DNA from: Muribaculaceae bacterium
GTDB taxonomy: Bacteria > Bacteroidota > Bacteroidia > Bacteroidales > Muribaculaceae
Length of the DNA: 64,000 nt
Reading direction: 5' to 3'
Assembly (NCBI GenBank): GCA_022509205.1
Contig: JAFLTR010000002.1
Coordinates: 1-64,000, forward strand
In this document: piece after piece, positions 17,859 to 27,331 of the stretch
How positions within the stretch are numbered: the first letter of the stretch is position 1
Layout of the letters: the number at the start of each line of letters is the position of its first letter
Notes under the pieces: model-generated
Databases searched by the model: none
What the model was told of the DNA's origin: nothing
The model's input: only the letters and a program-made list of their open reading frames with translations
Made by a program: the position numbers and the translations under genes

Positions 17859-18850
17859 TCAATCCCTCCTTCCTTCTCTCCTTCCGATTGCTCCTGAGGC
17901 ACTGTCTCTTCTACGAATTTAACAGCGTTGTCATAAGCTGCAATACTGTCGGCAGGCAAGGGTCTCACTTTAGCAAATTTCACAAAATCGGCCACATTCA
18001 GAATTTGCTTTACATAATCCCTCTTGTCTTTCAAATCGCTCTCATAGATTTTATCCATAATCTGACGGGAGGTCATTTCCATGGCATTGATACCAAATCG
18101 CTCGAAAAGGTAAACTCTGAGAATATCTGTAAGATCGGTAAAATATTCCTTTTCCATACCTTGTTCCCAAAGCTTACGGTTTTTAAGTCGTTGTAAAGAA
18201 TCAAGAGCAACAGCCCATGGTTTGGGCGCCACCTTTGGAGCGATGAAAGGAATACCTTTTCGTTGATAATTTCGCATCCCGTAAAGGAAAGCACAAATGG
18301 CAAGGAATATTATTAGCCAAACCCACCAGAAATCGAGTAGCCAATCGGGTAGCCAATCATAAAATCTGCTCCCGTCCGGACCCTGTACATTGGCTAATCC
18401 CGCAATAGTGTCGTCTGCCGTCACATTTACAGGATAAACCTTGAAAGTCAAGGTATTCGACAATGCTGAATCTCTCCCGGAATAGTAGACAAACGGAGGT
18501 AAGGTATAAGTACCTGAATCGAAAGTTTGAACAGGGATACTAAAATTAAGCTGTAGTTTTCCGGAACCAAGTTCAAGGGTATCTACAGTGTAGTTTGTTC
18601 GTAATTCCACACTGTCTCCACAGAGTGTGGCATATCCCCTGGCACGGTCTATCTCCTGAAAAATCGATAATCTCCCTTGAGTGCCCTTATTCTCTACTAC
18701 TTCCAGATGCAATGTATTGATATTTCCCATCAATACGTCTACGGAATCCAATTCGGCCTTTATGCTGATATTGGCAGCGCGGGAAAGGGATAATCCCAGT
18801 AAAACCGTTGTAAATAAAAGGATTTGTCTTATCTTTTTAGCCATCTGCAT
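17855..18850 (-). CDS. Bat-operon membrane protein between DUF58 and BatA
   Basis: A protein of about 331 aa in the position occupied in Bacteroidales Bat operons by an uncharacterised membrane protein (DUF4381-like in its C-terminal half). It has an N-terminal signal (ILLFTTVLLGLSLSRA), an extracytoplasmic beta-rich region to about 170, one transmembrane helix (LLDFWWVWLIIFLAICAFLYGM), then a cytoplasmic helical region with WEQGMEKEYFTDLTDILRVYL. That last motif is typical of proteins paired with MoxR/VWA systems. The listed start at 18856 is TTG. I prefer the ATG at 18850 (MQMAKK), with ATG 18844 also possible. Its stop overlaps the batA start. Confidence 0.85.
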   Translation of the reverse strand: MQMAKKIRQILLFTTVLLGLSLSRAANISIKAELDSVDVLMGNINTLHLEVVENKGTQGRLSIFQEIDRARGYATLCGDSVELRTNYTVDTLELGSGKLQLNFSIPVQTFDSGTYTLPPFVYYSGRDSALSNTLTFKVYPVNVTADDTIAGLANVQGPDGSRFYDWLPDWLLDFWWVWLIIFLAICAFLYGMRNYQRKGIPFIAPKVAPKPWAVALDSLQRLKNRKLWEQGMEKEYFTDLTDILRVYLFERFGINAMEMTSRQIMDKIYESDLKDKRDYVKQILNVADFVKFAKVRPLPADSIAAYDNAVKFVEETVPQEQSEGEKEGGIE

Positions 18851-18869
18851 AGCCAATACTTATCTTTTT

Positions 18870-19748
18870 CTATCTTCTTGCACTCCTATTATGAAAGAGA
18901 GAGAGCAATGCCTTTACATAGTCTTCATCTGTAGTGACACTCACCATATCAACACCGCAGCGTGTCATAGTAGATGATATTTTTTGCTGGCGCTCATACC
19001 ATGCCTTATCAAACGCCCTTCTTACACGGCTTGAAGAAGTATCAATCCATCTGTCAAAACCGGTCTCCATATCCCTGACTTTCACCAATCCTACATTCGG
19101 CATCGATGCATCCCTCCGATCATAGACCTGGATAGCAGCCAAATCATGTTTCCGGTTTGCAATCGACATACTTGAAAAATAGTCATGGTTGTCAATCATA
19201 TCACTCAAGAGAAAAGCACTGCAACGCTTCTTCAAAGCGTTGGTCATGAATTTCAAGGCGACATCGATATTGGTGCCTCTACTTGTAGGCACCAAATCAA
19301 TAATTTCTCTAATGATCAATAGAATATGTTTCCTTCCTTTTTTGGGAGGTATGAACTTCTCGATATGATCACTGAAAAAGATCACTCCCACCTTGTCATT
19401 GTTTTGAATTGATGAAAAGGCAAGTGTGGCAGCTATCTCTGCGATTCTTTCTTTCTTACTCTCGCCCACGGCTCCGAAATCACTGCTCCCGCTTACATCT
19501 ATCAGAAGCATCATCGTAAGCTCGCGTTCCTCCTCATATACTTTCACATACGGTCGGTTGTGGCGAGCAGTGACATTCCAGTCGATATCTCTGATATCGT
19601 CGCCCGGTTGATATTCCCTCACTTCCGAAAAAATCACACCCCTCCCCTTGAAAGCAGTGTGATATTCTCCGGCAAAGATATTCTGACTCAATCCACGAGT
19701 CTTAATTTCTATCTTCCGGACTTTTTCAAGAAGTTCCTTGGCATTCAT
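18870..19748 (-). CDS. DUF58 domain protein (MoxR-associated VWA-like)
   Basis: A 292-aa DUF58 protein with no membrane segment. It shows the family N-terminal signature GRGVIFSEVREYQPGDDIRDIDWNVTARHN (residues about 36-64) and then a VWA-like fold with DVSGS at 84-88. DUF58 proteins are obligatory neighbours of MoxR AAA+ ATPases and are thought to be their adaptor or client. It follows moxR by 46 bases and precedes the membrane Bat genes by 19 bases, consistent with one transcript. Confidence 0.92.
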   Translation of the reverse strand: MNAKELLEKVRKIEIKTRGLSQNIFAGEYHTAFKGRGVIFSEVREYQPGDDIRDIDWNVTARHNRPYVKVYEEERELTMMLLIDVSGSSDFGAVGESKKERIAEIAATLAFSSIQNNDKVGVIFFSDHIEKFIPPKKGRKHILLIIREIIDLVPTSRGTNIDVALKFMTNALKKRCSAFLLSDMIDNHDYFSSMSIANRKHDLAAIQVYDRRDASMPNVGLVKVRDMETGFDRWIDTSSSRVRRAFDKAWYERQQKISSTMTRCGVDMVSVTTDEDYVKALLSLFHNRSARR

Positions 19749-19794
19749 TAATTTCTTTTTTTCTCAATTAATAATATCGCGAAAGCCATAAGAA

Positions 19795-20790
19795 TCAAGG
19801 CACAGCAACCTTATCCAAGATAGCTGTGATAACTTCGTCGGCACTTATATTATTTGCCTCCGCTTCATACGACAGTCCTATCCTGTGGCGCATCACATCA
19901 TGGCACACCGAACGCACATCTTCCGGAATTACATACCCTCTTCCCTGCAAGAAAGCGTATGCTCTCGAAGCCAAAGCCAAGCTTATCGAAGCACGTGGAG
20001 AGGCTCCGTAAGATATAATGCTCGACAGATCAGCCAAGCCATATTTTGAAGGTTCGCGGGTTGCAAATACTATGTCTACGATATAATTCTCTATCTTTTC
20101 GTCGATATAGATCTTCTCTACTATTTTCTGCACTTCTACTATCTCATGTGGTTGGATCACCGGAGTTATAGGAGAGGTCACAGAAACGATATTCTGGCGT
20201 ATAATAGCCTTCTCCTCTTCTTTATTGGGATAACCAATCACAACTTTGAGAAGGAAACGGTCGGTCTGAGCTTCAGGCAAAGGATAAGTACCCTCCTGCT
20301 CTATCGGGTTTTGTGTAGCCATTACAAGGAAAGGATTGTCGAGCTTGAAGGTTTCCTCCCCGATTGTCACCTGTCTCTCCTGCATAGCTTCAAGAAGGGC
20401 ACTTTGCACCTTTGCCGGGGCCCTGTTGATTTCATCTGCAAGAACAAAGTTTGCGAAAATAGGGCCTTTTTTCACTTCAAAGCTTTCATTCTTAACGCTA
20501 TAAATCAGCGTTCCGATTACATCAGCCGGCAAAAGGTCGGGAGTGAACTGAATTCGACTATATTTTGCATCTACAAGAGATGCCAAAGTCTTGATTGCCA
20601 ATGTTTTTGCCAAACCGGGCACACCTTCCAGCAATACATGGCCATTACACAATAAAGCTATCAACAGAGAATCCACCAAATGTTTCTGGCCAATAATCCT
20701 ACGATCCATGCCAGTGCGGATCATACTCACAAAACTTGCCTTAGAGGCTATCAGGTCATTGAGTTCCCTGATATTTACCGTTTCACTCAT
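19795..20790 (-). CDS. MoxR-family AAA+ ATPase
   Basis: A 331-aa AAA+ ATPase (AAA_3 core plus lid). Walker A is GVPGLAKT at 56-63, Walker B is FVLADE at about 116-121, sensor 1 is MATQNPIEQEGTYPLPEAQTDRF, and the lid includes YGASPRASISLALASRA. MoxR ATPases act as chaperones that remodel VWA partner proteins; here the partners are the DUF58, BatA and BatB products downstream. It is the first gene of the eight-gene operon, with a promoter box and palindrome directly upstream. Confidence 0.94.
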   Translation of the reverse strand: MSETVNIRELNDLIASKASFVSMIRTGMDRRIIGQKHLVDSLLIALLCNGHVLLEGVPGLAKTLAIKTLASLVDAKYSRIQFTPDLLPADVIGTLIYSVKNESFEVKKGPIFANFVLADEINRAPAKVQSALLEAMQERQVTIGEETFKLDNPFLVMATQNPIEQEGTYPLPEAQTDRFLLKVVIGYPNKEEEKAIIRQNIVSVTSPITPVIQPHEIVEVQKIVEKIYIDEKIENYIVDIVFATREPSKYGLADLSSIISYGASPRASISLALASRAYAFLQGRGYVIPEDVRSVCHDVMRHRIGLSYEAEANNISADEVITAILDKVAVP

Positions 20791-20828
20791 CTTTATTTCG
20801 TTGTCTTGTTAATTCGTTTGTTGGGATG

Positions 20829-20836
20829 CAAAAATA
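20829..20836 (-). promoter_or_regulatory. -7 promoter box of the moxR-bat operon
   Basis: The minus strand reads TATTTTTG, a match to TAnnTTTG, about 40 nt upstream of the moxR ATG. It lies directly beside the palindrome at 20835-20860. Confidence 0.5.
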
Positions 20837-20860
20837 GATATTATCCTTGAATAATATCTA
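20835..20860. promoter_or_regulatory. Perfect 10-bp inverted repeat: operator of bat operon or thiL terminator
   Basis: TAGATATTAT - ccttga - ATAATATCTA is a perfect palindrome with a six-base centre. On the minus strand it fills the -33/-7 spacer of the moxR promoter, where a repressor site would be. It also lies about 80 bases past the thiL stop and is followed by TTTTTG, so it could instead be a weak terminator. The sequence alone does not decide. Confidence 0.55.
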
Positions 20861-20940
20861 TCTTCTTTAGTTAAACATTATAAAGCTATTAACTATTTTA
20901 TACAAAAAAATGTTAAATCAAGGTTGAGGTTATTAAACAA

Positions 20941-21975
20941 TCAATGGTTGAAAGCGTTCCAACCCTGTGCCTTAATTGGAATTTCTCCACCGTCGCGAGT
21001 CACAAGGGCCGCTCCAAGAGTCGGTTCAGTGACATAACCAATCATCTTCACCCCTTCCATTTTTTCGACCTTTTCATGGTCGGTCAATGGCACAGTGAAA
21101 AGTAGCTCATAGTCTTCCCCTCCATTCATTGCGGCTGTGACAAGGTTCATATTGAATTCCTCCGCCATTAATGCCGTCTGATAGTCGATGGGTAACTTGT
21201 CTTCATAAACCCGACATCCCACGTTGCTCTCTTTGCAGATATGCAATAATTCAGAAGAAAGTCCGTCGCTGACATCAATCATGGATGTTGGCTTAATATC
21301 TTTTTGCTTCAACAACTCCACTATGTCCCTCCTTGCTTCGGGTTTAAGCTGTCTTTCGAGTATGTATTCCTTACCTGCAAAATCCGGTTGGAAATCTTTT
21401 TGTCCAGCTGCCACAGAATTCTCTCGTTCAAGAAGTTGCAAACCCATAAAAGCAGCTCCCAAATCTCCACTCACACAAATGATATCCGTGGGTTTAGCAC
21501 CGGTACGTCTCACTTCTTCCCCTTTTGCGACATCTCCTATACACGTGATGCTTATTACAAGTCCCGTGACGGAAGCGCTGGTGTCACCCCCTACCAGGTC
21601 GACCCCATAGACCTCGCAGGCACGACGAATGCCGGAATACAAGGTCTCGATATGCTCAACGGTAAAGCGGCTTGAAACTCCTATGCTAACGGTTATCTGC
21701 CTCGGAGTGGCACCCATGGCATAGATATCACTGAAGTTTACAATGGCCGATTTATAACCAAGATGTTGCAGAGGGACATATCGAAGATCAAAATGTATCC
21801 CTTCAAGCAAAAGATCTGTAGTGACCACTACATCTTTTTCTCCAAAAGTCAAAACCGCCGCGTCATCCCCAACGCCTAACTTGGTCTCGGGATTCTTTAA
21901 TGGAAAATCTTTTGTCAACCTGTCGATCAACCCGAATTCACCAAGTTCGCTTATCTCAGTCTCTTTCTCTGACAT
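20941..21975 (-). CDS. thiL: Thiamine-monophosphate kinase
   Basis: A 344-aa kinase that phosphorylates thiamine monophosphate to thiamine diphosphate, the last step of cofactor synthesis. It shows the PurM/ThiL-fold N-terminal nucleotide motif GVGDDAAVL (about 35-43), VVTTDLLLEGIHFDL, VGGDTSAS, and the C-terminal IDVSDGLSSELLHI and GGEDYELLFTV. It lies 14 bases downstream of the purine nucleoside phosphorylase gene and appears to be the last gene of the run that starts at sppA or earlier. Confidence 0.95.
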   Translation of the reverse strand: MSEKETEISELGEFGLIDRLTKDFPLKNPETKLGVGDDAAVLTFGEKDVVVTTDLLLEGIHFDLRYVPLQHLGYKSAIVNFSDIYAMGATPRQITVSIGVSSRFTVEHIETLYSGIRRACEVYGVDLVGGDTSASVTGLVISITCIGDVAKGEEVRRTGAKPTDIICVSGDLGAAFMGLQLLERENSVAAGQKDFQPDFAGKEYILERQLKPEARRDIVELLKQKDIKPTSMIDVSDGLSSELLHICKESNVGCRVYEDKLPIDYQTALMAEEFNMNLVTAAMNGGEDYELLFTVPLTDHEKVEKMEGVKMIGYVTEPTLGAALVTRDGGEIPIKAQGWNAFNH

Positions 21976-21989
21976 TCCTCTTTACAACT

Positions 21990-22814
21990 TTAAATCCTTT
22001 TCAACATCTCCGTGATAAGAGCAGTCATATTAGGTTGGGCTTTAAGGGCAGCCTTTTGTACCTCCTCATGAGTAGGTACTTCCTTGATATCTTTTCCGCC
22101 AAGATCTGTAATCACAGATACGCCAAAAACTTCCATCCCGGCATGATTAGCCACAATTACTTCAGGAACGGTAGACATACCCACTGCATCGCCACCTATA
22201 ATTCTGAAATATTCATATTCTGCGGGAGTCTCGAATGTGGGCCCGGGAGTACCGACATATACGCCATGCATTAATCTCATTTCTTTTTCTTCAGCAATTC
22301 TGTCTGCTAATGAAATCAATTTGTGGCTATAAGCTTCTGTCATTGCCGGGAAACGAGGACCAAGTTCCTCGAAGTTTTTTCCCCTTAACGGATTCTCCGG
22401 GAAAAGATTGATATGGTCTGTGATAACCATCACATCTCCAACCTGAAATTCCTTATTCATCCCTCCGGCGGCATTACTTACAAATAAAGTCTTGACTTTA
22501 AGGTTTTGCATGACTCTCACCGGGAAAGTCACTTGTTTCATGTCATAACCCTCATAGTAATGGAAACGACCCTGCATGGCCATAACCCTTTTTCCACCAA
22601 GGGTTCCAAATATAAGGCGACCGCTGTGGCCTTCAACAGTCGACACCGGGAAATTAGGGATATCCTTGTAGTCGATTGCCTGACTGTTTTCAATATAATT
22701 TATTAGATCTCCAAGACCTGTGCCCAGAATTATCCCGATTTGAGGGATGTCAGAAACTTTTGTTCTAAGGAATTTTGCTGATTCCTCAATCTTTTCCAAA
22801 TATGTCTTTTCCAT
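21990..22814 (-). CDS. Purine-nucleoside phosphorylase (trimeric, inosine/guanosine type)
   Basis: A 274-aa phosphorylase that splits purine nucleosides with phosphate to base and ribose-1-phosphate (salvage). Motifs of the trimeric PNP family are present: GIILGTGLGDL, VEGHSGRLIFG, NAAGGMNKEFQVGDVMVI, and GDAVGMSTVPEVIVANHAGM. The ORF track begins at 22871. I use the ATG at 22814 (MEKTYLEKIEESAKFL), which gives family length; the extra 19 residues upstream are Lys/Asn/Ile-rich and look like untranslated leader. It follows lpxK after a 105-base gap that shows no clear promoter box. Confidence 0.93.
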   Translation of the reverse strand: MEKTYLEKIEESAKFLRTKVSDIPQIGIILGTGLGDLINYIENSQAIDYKDIPNFPVSTVEGHSGRLIFGTLGGKRVMAMQGRFHYYEGYDMKQVTFPVRVMQNLKVKTLFVSNAAGGMNKEFQVGDVMVITDHINLFPENPLRGKNFEELGPRFPAMTEAYSHKLISLADRIAEEKEMRLMHGVYVGTPGPTFETPAEYEYFRIIGGDAVGMSTVPEVIVANHAGMEVFGVSVITDLGGKDIKEVPTHEEVQKAALKAQPNMTALITEMLKRI

Positions 22815-22919
22815 GATACTATTTTTTAATTTTATTGAATTAACTTTAATTACTTGATTTTGGTAAGTCAATTATGATTTTATTCATTTTACATTTTTTT
22901 AATCGGTCTTTGCCAATTT

Positions 22920-24020
22920 TCATAATTTTTTCTTACGATTGATCTCCTGTTTGAGTTCATCAATCAGATCGTGATCGTCTACACCCTTCAACATTCTCAC
23001 AGAAATTGGAAGATAGAATGTAAATGGTTTCAATTCTTTAGGGAAATATGGGTTATGCATAAGCCTGACAGCGTCTTTTTCAGTTGTAAGAATAATCTTA
23101 CGCTGCCCTTTCATCGCCTCGAATTTCTTTTGAATCTCCTGAATATCCCGTTTCGTAAAGTCATGGTGATCAGGAAAATGATTCACTTTTACTTTAAATG
23201 GGTATTGCCTGATATGTTTTATAAAATATCGGGGATGAGCAATACCCGTCAGCAACATAACGCTGTCATTGGATGTAAAATCATGAAGTGCTACGGAATA
23301 AAGGGCATCATCTACAAAAACCGGTTCCGGGAATCCATAGTCATACCTTGAAAAGAAGAGTTTCTGGAAACTCATAAGATCAAGATATTTCGACGACATT
23401 CTAAAATCTATTGGCTGAAGGTCATCGGGACACTTAGTCACTACAACCATATCTGCCCTGTTCACCTCTCTTGAGCTTTCCCTAAGCCTTCCCAAAGGCA
23501 ATAATTTATCTTTATAGAAAGGTCGATGATAATCGGTAAGTAATATAGAAATCTTGGGTTTTACCCATCTGTGCTGGAAGGAATCATCCAGTACTATAAC
23601 ATCAAGATCAGGGAAAAGACGCTGCAGCTCTTCTATACCCCTTCGACGGTTCTCGCAGGTAGCTACCTTTACTCTTCCATGAAATTTCTGATAAATCTGG
23701 TAAGGTTCATCCCCAATTGTAGTTGGAGTGCTCTTAGCATTGGCAAGCACAAATCCCTTGGTCTTACGTTTATACCCGCGACTCAATACCGCTACATTAT
23801 ATCCGGAAGCTGCAAGGCGGCTTGCAATATATTCCACATGAGGAGTCTTACCTGCACCTCCCACAGTGAGATTCCCGACCCCAATAATAGGGATATCATA
23901 TTCCACAGACTTCAGGAACTTCTGCTCAAACATCCAGTTTCTCACTCCGGCGATCGAGCCATAGATCCATGAAGCGGGAGTCAATAATCCCTCTATTATT
24001 TTATCTTTGGTTGTTCTCAC
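22920..24020 (-). CDS. lpxK: Tetraacyldisaccharide 4'-kinase
   Basis: A 366-aa LpxK that phosphorylates the lipid A precursor at the 4' position on the inner face of the cytoplasmic membrane. The N-terminal helix (LLTPASWIYGSIAGVRNWMFEQ) matches the family. The P-loop region GVGNLTVGGAGKTPHVEYI lies near residues 47-65, with VIVLDDSFQHRWVK further on. The start codon is GTG at 24020; no in-frame ATG precedes it before a stop. Presence of LpxK fits a lipid A-making Bacteroidales. It lies 15 bases after sppA. Confidence 0.94.
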   Translation of the reverse strand: MRTTKDKIIEGLLTPASWIYGSIAGVRNWMFEQKFLKSVEYDIPIIGVGNLTVGGAGKTPHVEYIASRLAASGYNVAVLSRGYKRKTKGFVLANAKSTPTTIGDEPYQIYQKFHGRVKVATCENRRRGIEELQRLFPDLDVIVLDDSFQHRWVKPKISILLTDYHRPFYKDKLLPLGRLRESSREVNRADMVVVTKCPDDLQPIDFRMSSKYLDLMSFQKLFFSRYDYGFPEPVFVDDALYSVALHDFTSNDSVMLLTGIAHPRYFIKHIRQYPFKVKVNHFPDHHDFTKRDIQEIQKKFEAMKGQRKIILTTEKDAVRLMHNPYFPKELKPFTFYLPISVRMLKGVDDHDLIDELKQEINRKKKL

Positions 24021-24035
24021 TATGATTATATGTCT

Positions 24036-25832
24036 TTATAAAACCACCTTGATTTCAGGCATAAGAGCTTGTACAGGCTTCCTCTCAAGTACCCGTATCA
24101 CTTTATTTACCATTACAGACGAAACCTGAGGAGCCAAAAGCCTCCCCATTTCTATTTTACCTTTCTCTTGCACATTAATGATCTCCGGAAGGAAGTCCCA
24201 GACCCTCGAATTAAATCTCGGATAACGACTAACTCCATAATTCTCTATATTCAGGTCCTTTGCTACCCAATCTATGGCATCCTCCAGGCTTCCGAGCTCA
24301 TCCACAAGTCCTATTTTCATTGCCGTCACTGCATCCCAAACTCGTCCTTCTCCTATCCTGCGAACCTTGGCTTCCGACATCTTACGTCCATTGGCTACCC
24401 GAGCCACAAACTGATTATAGCCATCTTCTACCATTACCTGCATCCCTGCAAGTTGTTTCTCGTTCAAAGGTTTAAAAAGGCTCGGGAAATTGGCCTCGGG
24501 ATTTGTAGAGACAAATTCCATATTCAACCCAAGTTTTTCAATAAGGCCTTCCACATTTGGGATCAACCCGAAGATACCTATAGAGCCCGTGATAGTCAGC
24601 GGATCAGCAAAGATTCGGTCGGCTCCCGCTGATATCCAGTAACCTCCGGAGGCTGCATAATCCCCCATCGAAACTACCATCGGTTTACCCTTCGACTGAA
24701 AATAATCGAGAGCTTCACCTATCTGTTCGCTTCCGAAAACTGATCCACCCGGAGAATTTACTCTTAACACCATTCCCTTGATGTTTTCATTCTCAGCAAG
24801 GGATGTGATCAATGGTACAAATTTCTCATAATTGATAGTATTAGTGCCCCCACCGTCGACAATCTCTCCGCTTGCGTACACTACAGCTATCTGTTTTTTG
24901 GGATTGATGCCCGACATAAGCTCTTCCTGCGAAACTAAAAGAGAAGGGCTTACAAAATTCAATTTATCCACTTTTTTGTTAATTGCAGCAGCAATTATTG
25001 AATCCATGCTCCTCTCATAGACCACAGCGTCCACAAGTCCTTGGCGGCTCGCAAATTCTCCCTGATGAAGAAAAATGAAATCATCATTGATGAGGGAATC
25101 GATTCTTTGCGATGTCAGCTCACTGCGTTGCTGACAAATTCCATCGAGTATCACATTCCACATATTCCCGTATAAGGTGTCTAACTGAGCCCTTGCCGGC
25201 TCACTCATGCGCTCATTTATATAGGGTTCTACAGCAGATTTATATGTGCCGACTTTAACTACCTGAAATTGTACTCCTAATTTGTCAAAAAGACCTTTAA
25301 AAAAGGGAGTGGCACCTCCTAATCCTTTCAAACCTACAGCGCCTCCGGGATTAAGATACAATTTGTCTGCCACACTCGCGATATAGTAATCTCCCATCGC
25401 AAGCATATCTCCATAGGCAATTATCGGTTTTTTACTCTCTTTGAAATCCAAAAGAGCATTCCTGAGTGCATTCAAAGTAGCAGGAGCCGCCACTATTGAA
25501 TTGCATTTAAGATATATGGCTTTTATATTTTTATTTTCCGCGGCTTCCCCTATGGCTGTGATAAGTTCTGTCAAAGACTGCTTTTTATCTATCGACCCCG
25601 AAATAATCGAACTATAATCAAAGTCAACAGGCATTGCAATTTCATCAAGTTCTCCCTGAAGATCGATAGTCAAGACACTGTCTTTGCTAACTTGGTTATT
25701 ATTCGTCTGGGCAACTCCTAATTTAGCGATAACACCCACTGCAACCACAACGCATACAGCTCCGAACAACACGATAGCTATCCAGGCTCCTATAAATGAA
25801 GAGAGGGCGTTTAGAAAAAATTTCCTCAACAT
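24036..25832 (-). CDS. sppA: Signal peptide peptidase SppA, 67K type
   Basis: A 598-aa tandem-domain SppA, a membrane-anchored serine/lysine-dyad protease that degrades cleaved signal peptides. It has an N-terminal transmembrane helix (about 12-36), a first protease-like half with the candidate general-base lysine in GTYKSAVEPY (about 198), and a second half with the nucleophile in YAASGGYWIS (Ser about 395). The LTITGSIGIFG stretch is also typical. The length fits the E. coli-like double form rather than the short Gram-positive form. It lies 41 bases after glmM. Confidence 0.94.
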   Translation of the reverse strand: MLRKFFLNALSSFIGAWIAIVLFGAVCVVVAVGVIAKLGVAQTNNNQVSKDSVLTIDLQGELDEIAMPVDFDYSSIISGSIDKKQSLTELITAIGEAAENKNIKAIYLKCNSIVAAPATLNALRNALLDFKESKKPIIAYGDMLAMGDYYIASVADKLYLNPGGAVGLKGLGGATPFFKGLFDKLGVQFQVVKVGTYKSAVEPYINERMSEPARAQLDTLYGNMWNVILDGICQQRSELTSQRIDSLINDDFIFLHQGEFASRQGLVDAVVYERSMDSIIAAAINKKVDKLNFVSPSLLVSQEELMSGINPKKQIAVVYASGEIVDGGGTNTINYEKFVPLITSLAENENIKGMVLRVNSPGGSVFGSEQIGEALDYFQSKGKPMVVSMGDYAASGGYWISAGADRIFADPLTITGSIGIFGLIPNVEGLIEKLGLNMEFVSTNPEANFPSLFKPLNEKQLAGMQVMVEDGYNQFVARVANGRKMSEAKVRRIGEGRVWDAVTAMKIGLVDELGSLEDAIDWVAKDLNIENYGVSRYPRFNSRVWDFLPEIINVQEKGKIEMGRLLAPQVSSVMVNKVIRVLERKPVQALMPEIKVVL

Positions 25833-25873
25833 ATTTCTTTTCTATTCTCTACTCTATTCCTTATTATTTACTA

Positions 25874-27256
25874 CTAATTTCCTTGTGTAATCACCATCAT
25901 TACTTCATTAGCCAAATCATTTGCCTTTTCAGCTGTGGCCGCCTCGCTATAAACTCTTATAATCGGTTCTGTATTGGATTTCCTGAGGTGAACCCATCCA
26001 TCCTCAAAATCAATCTTTACCCCGTCGATATCAGTAATTTTCTCTCCTCTGAATTTTTCTTTCACATTATCAAGAATCTTGTCTACATCTATCTCAGGAG
26101 TTAACTCTACCTTATTTTTTACTATACAATAATCAGGATAACTCTTTTTAAGCTCACTCACTTTCTTACCTACTTTCGCAAGATGAGTAAGGAATAGTGC
26201 CACACCAACGAGGGCATCACGTCCATAATGCAATTCCGGATAAATCACTCCGCCGTTTCCTTCTCCTCCAATTATTGCCCCGGTTTCCTTCATTTTTTCA
26301 ACCACATTCACTTCACCAACGGCAGAGGCTGAATAGTAACAACCATACTTATGAGTGACATCGGCTAAAGCCCTGGAACTGCTCAAATTGGAAACTGTGG
26401 AACCGGGTGTTTTTCCCAAAACATAATCGGCAACCGCTACAAGGGTGTATTCCTCCACAAACATCTCACCATTTTCCATCACAATAGCAAGTCGGTCGAC
26501 ATCAGGGTCCACTACAAATCCCACGTCTGCCTTTTCTTTTCTCATCAATTCTGAAATTTCAGTCAGATTCTGTGGTATTGGTTCCGGGTTATGAGCAAAT
26601 TTACCTGTAGCTTCGCAATTGAGTTCTATGATATTTTTTACTCCGAGCGACTTCAAGAGGGCCGGCATGACTAATCCTCCAACAGAGTTAACGGCATCAA
26701 TGGCTACTGTGAAATTAGCTTTCTCAATGGCATTTGTGTCCACGAGTTTAAGGTTCTTCACCAATTCGATATGGCGCATGGTCCATGTTTCATCCCGAAA
26801 TTCTTTACCGAGTTGATCCACTTCGGCAAATCGGTAATCTTCCTTTTCCGCCGCTGCAATTATCTCTTTACCCTCTTTGTCACTCAAAAATTCTCCTTTG
26901 GAATTCAATAATTTAAGAGCGTTCCATTGACCGGGATTATGGCTCGCAGTTATAATTATACCGCCATCTGCTCCACATCCTGTGACAGCCACTTCTGTGG
27001 TAGGTGTAGTGGCAAGTCCAATATTTATCACATCAAGTCCCATAGCCATGAGTGTTCCAACTACCAGTTTCTCCACCATAGGGCCACTTACTCTGGCATC
27101 ACGGCCAACGACTATTTTCCCGGCCTCAGGGTTCAGTTTCCGGATAAATTGAGCATAAGCAGCTGTAAATTTCACTATGTCAATCCCGGATAAACTTTCA
27201 CCCGGATTGCCCCCTATAGTTCCTCTTATTCCTGATATCGATTTTATTAGTGCCAT
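25874..27256 (-). CDS. glmM: Phosphoglucosamine mutase (alpha-D-phosphohexomutase)
   Basis: A 460-aa phosphohexomutase. In peptidoglycan and LPS precursor synthesis GlmM converts glucosamine-6-phosphate to glucosamine-1-phosphate. It shows the phosphoserine loop TASHNPGQW (Ser at about 105), the Mg site DPDVDRLAI near 245, the sugar-binding GGEGNGGV, and the C-terminal phosphate loop RKSNTEPIIRVY. In Bacteroidetes this family is named GlmM, but a phosphoglucomutase or phosphomannomutase role cannot be excluded from sequence alone. It lies 75 bases after the DUF4827 gene. Confidence 0.88.
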   Translation of the reverse strand: MALIKSISGIRGTIGGNPGESLSGIDIVKFTAAYAQFIRKLNPEAGKIVVGRDARVSGPMVEKLVVGTLMAMGLDVINIGLATTPTTEVAVTGCGADGGIIITASHNPGQWNALKLLNSKGEFLSDKEGKEIIAAAEKEDYRFAEVDQLGKEFRDETWTMRHIELVKNLKLVDTNAIEKANFTVAIDAVNSVGGLVMPALLKSLGVKNIIELNCEATGKFAHNPEPIPQNLTEISELMRKEKADVGFVVDPDVDRLAIVMENGEMFVEEYTLVAVADYVLGKTPGSTVSNLSSSRALADVTHKYGCYYSASAVGEVNVVEKMKETGAIIGGEGNGGVIYPELHYGRDALVGVALFLTHLAKVGKKVSELKKSYPDYCIVKNKVELTPEIDVDKILDNVKEKFRGEKITDIDGVKIDFEDGWVHLRKSNTEPIIRVYSEAATAEKANDLANEVMMVITQGN

Positions 27257-27331
27257 TTACTTCTTTTTCTCAAATATTTTTATAGCATTAATGCAAAAAT
27301 AAAAATGACTAAATTATTATTGTGTCACAAA

